From JBGSYN01 sp041750975 (GTDB lineage: Bacteria; Pseudomonadota; Alphaproteobacteria; Geminicoccales; Geminicoccaceae), in assembly GCA_041750975.1 (NCBI GenBank), contig JBGSYN010000009.1, forward strand, positions 62,001 through 126,000: a stretch of 64,000 nucleotides of DNA. The letters are read 5' to 3'. Shown here in pieces: positions 1 to 6,674 of this stretch; within the stretch, counting starts at the first letter, position 1, and each line of letters opens with the position of its first letter. The notes beneath the pieces were generated by a model. That model did no database searches. It was not told where the DNA came from and was given only the letters and a program-made list of their open reading frames with translations. The translations under genes were made by a program, and so were the position numbers.

Positions 1-1623
1 GGCGGGTTACGCGCGGTCGCCTATGTTGACACCATGCAGGCTATTCTCCTTGCGCTAGGTATTGTCATCATCGGCGTGATTGCGATGAATGCGGTCGGCG
101 GATGGAACGAATTAACGCAAAGTCTTGCAGCATACACACAGCTCGAGACTGCCAATATGACGCCGTCGGGAGATCCGTCATACATTGCGATTCCTGGTGT
201 CATACAGTTCGTTTCGGACGGGCCGAGCGCACAAGGCGGTGCCTGGACTGGCATCATGGTGCTCACTTACATGTTCGCGTTGATGGGTATCCAATCATCC
301 CCGGCCTTCTCGATGTGGGCGTTTTCCAATAAGTCGCCCGATCCGTTCGCACCGCAGCAGGTCTGGGCTTCGTCATTCGGTATTGGCATCATTCTCTTTG
401 TGTTTACGGCGATGCAAGGAGTTGGCACTCATTTCATGGGTGCCGATCTCGATTTTGCGAGGGAACGGCCAGAGCTCGTATCCACAGAGGCCGGTCCGAA
501 AGTGCAGGGCAGTCTTATTGAGGTTAATAATCGGGAGGCATTCGAGGCGGCTGGTCTGATCCAATCCGATGCCCGCACGATCGCCTCGGACGGTTTGGCG
601 CTGCTTGGATCACTCGGTGAGGTGCCGACCTTCCAGCAGGTTGCCGATGGCGGCAATGCAGCTGCAGCATCGATCATTCAAGCCACTCCAGATATGGCGG
701 GTCAGCCCGCATTGATCGACATTCGTGACGGTACCGGATCACAAGGCGCTTTGGTCCCGCAATTGATCAATTTGATGGGCGATAGCGCACCCTGGCTCGT
801 CGGTCTGCTTTCGGTTTGTGCTCTGGCGGCTATGCAGTCCACTGGTGCCGCCTACATGTCGACGGCAGGCGGGATGCTGACACGTGATCTGCTGCGACAC
901 TTCCTGATCCCGAACGCCAGTCACAACGTCCAAAAGCTTTCCGGACGCATCGGAGTCGTCATCATTGTGGTTCTGGCGCTCATTGTTGCGGTGACCGCGA
1001 CCGATGCACTTGTGCTGTTGGGAGGCTTGGCGGTCGCTTACGGTTTCCAGATGTGGCCGGCCCTGATCGCCGTTTGTTATTGGCCCTTCCTGACTCGGCA
1101 GGGCGTAACCCTCGGATTGATCGCAGGTCTCGCGGCCGTGACATTGACCGAGAGCATCGGCCAGCAATGGTTCGGTATCGAGGCCTGGGGGCGCTGGCCA
1201 CTTACTATCCACAGTGCCGGTTGGGGCATAATCTTCAATCTTGGTATCGCCATTCTCGTGTCGCTGGTGACGCGTGACGATATCGAGCGGAAGATGGAAT
1301 TCCACAACTTCCTGGCGGAGCATTGTTCGCTGCCTCCGGAGAAGCGTTCATGGGTTCCGGCAGCCTGGATCATAACGCTGCTCTGGTTCATCTTTGCGAT
1401 TGGGCCGGGTGCCGTGTTGGGCAACTGGGTGTTCGGCGATCCCAATGATGCCAGCACCTGGCTGTTCGGTATTCCGTCGATCTGGACCTGGCAGCTTTTG
1501 TTCTGGGCGCTGGGTGTGATGATGATGTTCTTCCTCGCCTACATCATGGAAATGTCGACCTCGCCGGAGACCGCGATCGACATCCTGGCGGAGGATGTGG
1601 CGGAGATCGAGCAGCGGGCCTGA
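1..1623 (+). CDS. Sodium:solute symporter family transporter (5' truncated)
   Basis: The reading frame is open from the first base, so the gene starts upstream of the window; about 540 residues are present. The first visible residues, GGLRAVAYVDTMQ, match the conserved motif of the SSS (sodium/solute symporter) family that precedes a transmembrane helix. Many hydrophobic segments follow, with a second conserved-looking block around GAAYMSTAGGMLTRDL. Family knowledge: these are inner-membrane Na+-coupled importers of organic solutes such as proline, pantothenate or carboxylates. The substrate cannot be told from the sequence. The C-terminus is acidic (ILAEDVAEIEQRA) with no attached kinase domain in view. 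A small membrane protein follows 68 bases downstream and could be an accessory subunit. Confidence 0.9.
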   Translation, partial: GGLRAVAYVDTMQAILLALGIVIIGVIAMNAVGGWNELTQSLAAYTQLETANMTPSGDPSYIAIPGVIQFVSDGPSAQGGAWTGIMVLTYMFALMGIQSSPAFSMWAFSNKSPDPFAPQQVWASSFGIGIILFVFTAMQGVGTHFMGADLDFARERPELVSTEAGPKVQGSLIEVNNREAFEAAGLIQSDARTIASDGLALLGSLGEVPTFQQVADGGNAAAASIIQATPDMAGQPALIDIRDGTGSQGALVPQLINLMGDSAPWLVGLLSVCALAAMQSTGAAYMSTAGGMLTRDLLRHFLIPNASHNVQKLSGRIGVVIIVVLALIVAVTATDALVLLGGLAVAYGFQMWPALIAVCYWPFLTRQGVTLGLIAGLAAVTLTESIGQQWFGIEAWGRWPLTIHSAGWGIIFNLGIAILVSLVTRDDIERKMEFHNFLAEHCSLPPEKRSWVPAAWIITLLWFIFAIGPGAVLGNWVFGDPNDASTWLFGIPSIWTWQLLFWALGVMMMFFLAYIMEMSTSPETAIDILAEDVAEIEQRA

Positions 1624-1691
1624 GGGTTTCCCGAATTCGCTAGGTCGGGCGGAGGCCAATAAGCTTCCGCCCGTTCGATCCCACACCTTTC

Positions 1692-1949
1692 ATGGGAATA
1701 GGGGCGTTGAACTCTTGGATTTACTACTGGCTTTCGGTGGTGATCCTCACTGCGTTACTCTTCTTTCCGGCATCCAAGATGATCTGGGTGCTCAGTGTCC
1801 GACGACTGGAGCGGCGGCGTCGAGAAACCCTTTCCGATGAGCAACGGCTGGGACAGCTTGCGCGCGCCCGATTTATAGCACTGATTGTCGGGTTCATTTT
1901 TGCACTGCTTTTCAATTACAGCCTGCTCGGGATGAGCCGTTTTGCCTAG
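1692..1949 (+). CDS. Small two-helix membrane protein of unknown function
   Basis: This 85-residue protein has two hydrophobic stretches (about residues 8-30 and 60-80) separated by a basic, charged loop (RRLERRRRETLSDEQR), so a hairpin in the inner membrane is likely. I do not recognise a named family. It follows the SSS transporter in the same direction, and its last codons overlap the start of the TPR gene by 8 bases, which suggests translational coupling. By position it could be a small partner of the transporter, but nothing in the sequence proves that. Confidence 0.6.
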   Translation: MGIGALNSWIYYWLSVVILTALLFFPASKMIWVLSVRRLERRRRETLSDEQRLGQLARARFIALIVGFIFALLFNYSLLGMSRFA

Positions 1950-2520
1950 GGTCAGCCTCTATTCGACCCTCAAGTTCGCCGCCATTGTGCTTGGCTTGAG
2001 TTTTATTGCTTGGGCATTCTATGAACAATTAATCGGTCGAGATCCGCTCGATGTCGCCTGGGAGGATGCCGAACGACTGTTTGAAGACGGCAGCTATGAA
2101 CGAGCGGAAGCAGCCTTCAGCGCGATTTTGGAGCAGCGCTCAGACCACCTCTTCGCGCTCAGCGGCCTGGCCCGCTCCCGCCACCGCGCCGGCGCCAACG
2201 AGGAGGCGCTAGCCGCCTATAACGAGGTCCTGGCGCTGAACCCGGAACAGGCCGATGCCCTGGCCAATCGGGGTATCCTGCTCGATACGATGGGGCGTCA
2301 CGAAGCCGCACTGAAAGATTATGCAAAGGCGCTGGAACTCGATCCAGAGCTCGCCGATGGACCTTCATGGATGACGCGTTTCCTGCGCAACCAAGCCGAG
2401 GCACCACCGACGATTGCAGACAGAATGGACTATCTGCGTGCAGAGCTGGCAAAGCCAGAGGTCGAAAGAGTGTTGAGAGTTCCTGAAATCGACGAAGCGC
2501 AGCGACCCTTTCGCCAGTAA
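1942..2520 (+). CDS. Membrane-anchored tetratricopeptide repeat protein
   Basis: This 192-residue protein has an N-terminal hydrophobic segment (about residues 8-26) that is probably an anchor or uncleaved signal. It is followed by about three TPR units, for example the ALAAYNEVLALNPEQADALANRG-like block and a similar ALKDYAKALELDP block. TPRs bind proteins, so it probably scaffolds a periplasmic or membrane complex; the partner is unknown. The proposed start is a TTG that overlaps the stop of the preceding small gene. It ends 16 bases from the convergent small gene on the other strand. Confidence 0.75.
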   Translation: MPRVSLYSTLKFAAIVLGLSFIAWAFYEQLIGRDPLDVAWEDAERLFEDGSYERAEAAFSAILEQRSDHLFALSGLARSRHRAGANEEALAAYNEVLALNPEQADALANRGILLDTMGRHEAALKDYAKALELDPELADGPSWMTRFLRNQAEAPPTIADRMDYLRAELAKPEVERVLRVPEIDEAQRPFRQ

Positions 2521-2536
2521 CGCGCCGGGAAGCCGA

Positions 2537-2722
2537 TCACATCAACGTCACCCCAATAATGTCGACAAACAGGAATCGCAGGCAAAACAATAGTGCAATG
2601 CAGCCGAAAAGCAGACGGACCCAGTCTCGATCGCCCGTCTCGGTTCGATGTGTCAGCGCGTGGTAAGCGACGAAGCCGGTCACGAGTACGAGAACCCAAT
2701 CGATCAGGGATGGGTCGACCAT
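2537..2722 (-). CDS. Small membrane protein, unknown function
   Basis: This 61-residue protein has two hydrophobic segments (about residues 6-22 and 37-60) joined by a charged loop with HRTETGDRDW. It starts at ATG 12 bases after the stop of the upstream membrane protein gene in the same direction, so the two are probably co-transcribed downstream of thyX. I do not recognise the family. The size, spacing and clean membrane-protein pattern support a real gene, but it remains hypothetical. Confidence 0.5.
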   Translation of the reverse strand: MVDPSLIDWVLVLVTGFVAYHALTHRTETGDRDWVRLLFGCIALLFCLRFLFVDIIGVTLM

Positions 2723-2734
2723 CGCGCGCTTCGC

Positions 2735-3169
2735 TTAGAAACAGGGTGGGACTATGCAGTTAAGGCTCTCAGGAACCAACCGCTCATAGGCAATAATCAT
2801 CGTCATGAAGATACCCATGATGATGACGAGCCAAAGACTATACCTGATTCCGCGATCGAATGCTGATTGAGTGAGTTCTCTGGGTTTGATACCAAATTTT
2901 CGCGGGTCCAGGTCACCCGTGGACTCCGCTTCTAGCACAGCCCTGGAAAATTGTCGGACCCATAGCGGCACCCGATCATGAAACATGTAGGGCAGATAGT
3001 GAACTTCCAGCATCCGATCCGAAATATCGTTGCCAAACCACCATCGATACGCCGTACGAAACAGCTCGAATTCGCCAATCTGCAACAATCCTGCGGCCTC
3101 CAGGACGTCGACCAAATCCGGATTGAAACTGCGCTCATCGAAAAAGAGCTTGCGGCGTCGCGTAGCCAT
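2735..3169 (-). CDS. Hypothetical single-helix membrane protein
   Basis: The protein has about 144 residues from the ATG at 3169 (MATRRRKLFF), which has a GGGA ribosome-binding site about 8 bases upstream. A start nine codons further up (3196) is possible but less likely. The N-terminal two thirds is soluble-looking, with VDVLEAAGLLQIGEFELFRTAYRWW. One hydrophobic segment lies near the C-terminus (LWLVIIMGIFMTMIIAY), followed by a short tail with two cysteines. No family is recognised. It lies directly downstream of thyX in the same direction and upstream of another small membrane gene. Confidence 0.6.
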   Translation of the reverse strand: MATRRRKLFFDERSFNPDLVDVLEAAGLLQIGEFELFRTAYRWWFGNDISDRMLEVHYLPYMFHDRVPLWVRQFSRAVLEAESTGDLDPRKFGIKPRELTQSAFDRGIRYSLWLVIIMGIFMTMIIAYERLVPESLNCIVPPCF

Positions 3170-3219
3170 GACGTTCCCAACACCAACCAGCCGCAACCGG
3201 GCAACTCAAATCGCGGCCT

Positions 3220-4149
3220 TCACTCTCGACCTAGGGCGGACATCAGCTCTCGCCACTCTCGCGGGCTCATTCCGCTATCCTCCTGCGAGATATTTTCGCC
3301 GTCCAGCATCCGGCGCAGGACATCTATTGCGGACTTCGAGAACTCTGCACTTTTCATGCGATATTGCTCGAATGCCTCGGCCGCGAGCGGTGTCCATCGG
3401 CGAACCACCTCGAGGAGAATCTCGGCATAGGCGCGGATCTCATACTGCGCATGTGGATCTGCCCTGAGGGCAATAAACTGAAAGAGATTGTGGAGATCCG
3501 TTTTCCAATACCATTCTGTATAAATATTGAGCGGCAAGACCGCTCTCGCGATCTCGCGTGCCAGACCCGGTTTCTGGCTCTTCTCTTCGCCGAGCATACT
3601 GCGATAAACTGCGTATGCGCGCTCACCGTTCTCACGCATGGCTTTGGCGATGATCTCACGTTCGGCACCATCGAGCTGCGCGCCACGGCCTTGCCGATTG
3701 GTGTCGGCCTGGGCGGCCAGCTGATCGTCTGCGGGAATGTAAAAATCGTCGCTGAGGACCGAGTAACGTGCCGAATACTCGTTCACATTGGCGGTCCGAT
3801 GCCGGATCCATTGACGTGCCACAAAGATCGGAAGCTTCACGTGGAGCTTGATCTCGCACATCTCGAACGGGCTCGTGTGACGGTGTCGCATCAGGTAAGA
3901 GATCAGGCCACGATCGTTGCTGACATGCTTGGTCCCCCTGCCATAGGAAACTCGCGCAGCCTGCACGATGGCGCTGTCGTCACCCATATAGTCGACGACT
4001 CGAATGAACCCGTGATCGAGCACGGGGAGCGGATCGAACAGTACCTCTTCAAGGGCTTCGACCGAGACACGCCGTGTCTTTTGTGTCTGGAGCCGTTGTT
4101 CCTCGATCGACGCATTCTGCTCCTCGGTCAGGCCACTATGCAATGACAT
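3220..4149 (-). CDS. thyX: Flavin-dependent thymidylate synthase ThyX
   Basis: This 309-residue protein makes dTMP from dUMP using methylene-tetrahydrofolate, FAD and NADPH. The hallmark ThyX motif RHR-x7-S is present at about residues 116-126 (RHRTANVNEYS), followed by ARYS. The conserved RHxHTSPFE block sits near residues 88-96. Length is at the upper end for the family because of an N-terminal extension of about 40 residues. It replaces the folate-only ThyA route in many alphaproteobacteria; no thyA is in this window. The gene diverges from ssrA, and the two membrane-protein genes downstream may share its transcript. Confidence 0.97.
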   Translation of the reverse strand: MSLHSGLTEEQNASIEEQRLQTQKTRRVSVEALEEVLFDPLPVLDHGFIRVVDYMGDDSAIVQAARVSYGRGTKHVSNDRGLISYLMRHRHTSPFEMCEIKLHVKLPIFVARQWIRHRTANVNEYSARYSVLSDDFYIPADDQLAAQADTNRQGRGAQLDGAEREIIAKAMRENGERAYAVYRSMLGEEKSQKPGLAREIARAVLPLNIYTEWYWKTDLHNLFQFIALRADPHAQYEIRAYAEILLEVVRRWTPLAAEAFEQYRMKSAEFSKSAIDVLRRMLDGENISQEDSGMSPREWRELMSALGRE

Positions 4150-4202
4150 GCTTCTTTGTACATCTCTTGAGTGTTGCGATCAGGATACCGTTGGTCGCCC
4201 CT

Positions 4203-4230
4203 TTGAAGACGCAAGGCAAGAGCTTATATA
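4203..4230 (+). promoter_or_regulatory. Candidate sigma-70 promoter for ssrA
   Basis: TTGAAG at 4203-4208 and TATATA at 4225-4230 are separated by 16 bases, matching four of six consensus bases in each box. Transcription would begin near 4237, just before the hairpin GCCAG-CGACGA-CTGGC (4238-4253) and the acceptor half of the permuted tmRNA. The placement fits, but the boxes are imperfect. Confidence 0.45.
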
Positions 4231-4237
4231 CGTTGTC

Positions 4238-4587
4238 GCCAGCGACGACTGGCTATGGCGATAAACGCAGTTCGAAATAGGCGTAGCGGACCCGGGGGCG
4301 GAGCCCGGCGCCTCCACCAATTCAAAGGATCGGGCCGATTGCCCGAACTTTATGGGGGCGACTTAGGATCGACGTGCGTAGTAAAGGGACTGTTTTTGCC
4401 CGGCATGGTACCGCCGATATCGGGCCGTTATGATAAGTGCCAACGACAATCGTATGGCCACCGCTATCGCCGCCTAATTTGGCGACAAGCGCGGTTGAAG
4501 GGTACCGGGCAACAGAAACCCTTCGAAAAGTCCACTAGCCTCGGTTGGTGGCGCGGCACGGAGGGCGCCGGGCAACAGAAGCCCTCC
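4238..4587 (+). ncRNA. ssrA: Circularly permuted two-piece tmRNA (alpha type)
   Basis: tmRNA rescues stalled ribosomes and adds a degradation tag. The acceptor half comes first: CGGAC, a 5-bp T-stem (4292-4296 with 4304-4308), the strand CGCCTCC and ACCA ending at 4319. A 34-base intervening segment follows, with hairpin CGGGC/GCCCG. The coding half begins at 4354 with GGGGGCG, which pairs with CGCCTCC over 7 bp including a G3-U70 wobble, the alanine identity mark. Next come GGATCGACG (D-loop analogue) and TGCGT (4375-4379), complementary to ACGCA at 4265-4269 as a P2-like helix. A pseudoknot-like region leads to the tag frame GCC AAC GAC ... TAA (4439-4477), encoding ANDNRMATAIAA. With the charged Ala the tag reads AANDNRMATAIAA. 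Exact mature ends are inferred. The permuted order is typical of alphaproteobacteria. Confidence 0.93.
4497..4587 (+). repeat. Two tandem hairpins with an identical loop, 3' part of ssrA
   Basis: Hairpin 1 is GAAGGG (4497-4502) with CCCTTC (4519-4524). Hairpin 2 is GGAGGGC (4560-4566) with GCCCTCC (4581-4587). Both loops carry the same 13 bases CCGGGCAACAGAA, while the stems differ in sequence but keep pairing. This is covariation-like support for structure. They lie just after the tag stop codon and before the sspB ribosome-binding site, so they are probably the downstream structured domain of the tmRNA coding piece. They might also act in processing or termination. Confidence 0.75.
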
Positions 4588-4628
4588 ACTCTTGACCACC
4601 CCGTATTGATAATGGAAGGGGAGAGCCC

Positions 4629-5168
4629 GTGTCGAATAACGGCCGGGGTTATATCGAATACGGCACGATGGTCGAAGCGGCACTTCGTACCGTTGTGCGT
4701 GATGTATTGATTGACGTTATGGAACACGGGGTCATCGACCCCCACCATTTTTATATCACATTCGGCACCCACGCGGCCGGTGTCGACATAGCCGACTATT
4801 TGCGTGGCCGTTATCCCGAAGACATGATCATCGTCCTTCAGCATCAGTTTTGGGACCTCGAAGTCGACGACGAATCGTTCGGCGTTACGCTAAGCTTCAA
4901 CGATAAACACGAGCGCCTTCGCATACCTTTCAAAGCAATCAAGGTGTTCGCAGATCCGGGCGTCGAATTCGGCCTGCAATTCACGATCGCCGCAAACGAA
5001 GGCGCTGCCGACGGGGATGAAGCGGGCGACAGTGAAAATCGACCGCAGCTTTTGAATTCGCCGCATCGGGTACGCGCGGTGCCGGACCACGACAGCTCCG
5101 AGGATCGACCCGATGACGGCACGGCGGGTGCGGAGATCGTGAGCCTGGATCGCTTTCGGAAAAAATAG
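4629..5168 (+). CDS. sspB: ClpXP adaptor SspB (alpha-type)
   Basis: This 179-residue protein resembles the alphaproteobacterial SspB family, which tethers ssrA-tagged proteins to the ClpXP protease. The folded domain spans about residues 8-120 (e.g. YITFGTHAAGVDIADYL and FGVTLSFNDKHERLRIPF). A low-complexity acidic linker follows, then a conserved-looking C-terminal tail, EIVSLDRFRKK, likely the ClpX-docking peptide. The start is GTG at 4629 with a strong GGAAGGGGAG ribosome-binding site. It lies about 40 bases after the tmRNA gene and in the same direction, so adaptor and tag source are physically linked. fumC follows 90 bases downstream. Confidence 0.9.
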   Translation: MSNNGRGYIEYGTMVEAALRTVVRDVLIDVMEHGVIDPHHFYITFGTHAAGVDIADYLRGRYPEDMIIVLQHQFWDLEVDDESFGVTLSFNDKHERLRIPFKAIKVFADPGVEFGLQFTIAANEGAADGDEAGDSENRPQLLNSPHRVRAVPDHDSSEDRPDDGTAGAEIVSLDRFRKK

Positions 5169-5258
5169 GCTTACAGCGGCTCCACAGCGAGCATTGACAG
5201 GGCGTTGTCTCGTGTCGCTTCTGCTCCGAACGCATCAAATCCATCGAAGGACGGCAGG

Positions 5259-6674
5259 ATGGTCGAGGGGCAAAACAACAGTACTGCAAAACGTGTCGAG
5301 ACCGACACGTTCGGACCGATTGAAGTTGATGCGTCCAAATATTGGGGCGCGCAGACACAGCGAAGTCTGACCAACTTTAAAATTGGCGGTGAGCGGCTGC
5401 CAGCGGCAATGATTCGCGCTTTGGGCGTCGTTAAGTTCGCCGCGGCCCGTGTGAACATGCGGCTCGGTTCGCTCGACGACAGGCTTGGCAGATCGATCGA
5501 GCGCGCTGCGACCGAAGTCATGCAGGGCCAGTGGAACGAGCATTTTCCTTTAGTCGTCTGGCAGACCGGTTCCGGCACGCAATCGAACATGAACGCCAAC
5601 GAGGTCATCGCCAACCGGGCGAATGAATTGCTCGGCTCCGAACTTGGAACGAAGTCGCCGGTACATCCGAACGACCACGTCAATCGCAGCCAGTCGTCGA
5701 ACGATACATTTCCAACGGCGATGCATATTGCGGCCATCGAAAGCGTGCACCATGAATTGCTGCCCGCGCTCGAGCATCTTCTCGCTGCGATTAAGGCGAA
5801 ACAGCAAGATTTCGCCGGCATTATCAAGATCGGGAGGACGCATCTGCAGGACGCGACTCCGTTGGAGCTGGCGCAGGAATTCTCCGGTTATGCCCAACAG
5901 ATCATCTATGGGATCGATCGAGTCCGTGCCTGCCTGCCGCGCCTTTCCCAACTGGCCCAGGGCGGGACCGCTGTCGGGACCGGCCTCAATTCGAAAAGAG
6001 CATTCGCGCACGAATTCGCCGGCGAAGTTTCCAATATAACCGGCCTGAACTTTACGAGTGCCGAGAACAAATTCGAGGCCCTTGCGGCACATGACGCCAT
6101 GGTGGAAATATCGGGCACGCTCAATGTGCTGGCCACTTCGCTCATGAAGATTGCCAACGACATCCGTTTTCTGGGATCGGGGCCGAGATGCGGGTTCGGC
6201 GAGTTGCGACTTCCCGAAAACGAACCAGGCTCCTCGATCATGCCGGGGAAGGTGAATCCGACTCAGTGCGAAGCGATGACCATGCTTTGCGCACAGGTCA
6301 TGGGCAACCATGTCACCGTCACCATTGCCGGATCCAATGGGCATTTCGAGCTCAATGTTTTCAAGCCGGTCATCGTTTACAACGTGCTGCAGTCGATCAA
6401 GCTTTTGGCCGATGGCTGCCGCAGCTTTACCGACAATTGCGTGGTCGGCATCGAAGCCAACCGCGACCATATCGAGAGGCTCCTCCATGAGAGCCTGATG
6501 CTCGTCACCGCGCTCAATCCGAAGATCGGTTATGACAACGCCGCCAAAGTCGCGAAGAAAGCTTACGCTGACGGCACATCGCTTAAGGAAGCCGCACTCA
6601 CTCTGAATCTTCTTTCCGCCGATGAGTTCGACACCTTGGTCCGCCCCGAATTGATGATTGGACCCTCTGACTAG
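5259..6674 (+). CDS. fumC: Class II fumarate hydratase
   Basis: This 471-residue protein interconverts fumarate and L-malate in the TCA cycle. It carries the fumarase/aspartase signature GSSIMPGKVNP and the conserved GSGTQSNMNANEV block, with the HPNDHVNRSQSSND region that distinguishes fumarases. The start is placed at ATG 5259 (MVEGQNN), which has AGGA and AGG ribosome-binding bases upstream, in preference to a TTG 54 bases earlier. The stop shares four bases (CTAG) with the stop of the convergent AsmA-like gene. Length and motifs are typical of the iron-independent homotetrameric class. Confidence 0.97.
   Translation: MVEGQNNSTAKRVETDTFGPIEVDASKYWGAQTQRSLTNFKIGGERLPAAMIRALGVVKFAAARVNMRLGSLDDRLGRSIERAATEVMQGQWNEHFPLVVWQTGSGTQSNMNANEVIANRANELLGSELGTKSPVHPNDHVNRSQSSNDTFPTAMHIAAIESVHHELLPALEHLLAAIKAKQQDFAGIIKIGRTHLQDATPLELAQEFSGYAQQIIYGIDRVRACLPRLSQLAQGGTAVGTGLNSKRAFAHEFAGEVSNITGLNFTSAENKFEALAAHDAMVEISGTLNVLATSLMKIANDIRFLGSGPRCGFGELRLPENEPGSSIMPGKVNPTQCEAMTMLCAQVMGNHVTVTIAGSNGHFELNVFKPVIVYNVLQSIKLLADGCRSFTDNCVVGIEANRDHIERLLHESLMLVTALNPKIGYDNAAKVAKKAYADGTSLKEAALTLNLLSADEFDTLVRPELMIGPSD

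Noticed and set aside
3364..4146. 260-codon open frame opposite thyX
   Set aside because: It lies wholly antisense to thyX, whose motifs are complete. The translated protein shows no family pattern.
5550..6488. 312-codon open frame opposite fumC
   Set aside because: It is a shadow of the fumC coding frame on the other strand. It has no ribosome-binding site or recognisable protein motif, and fumC is certain.
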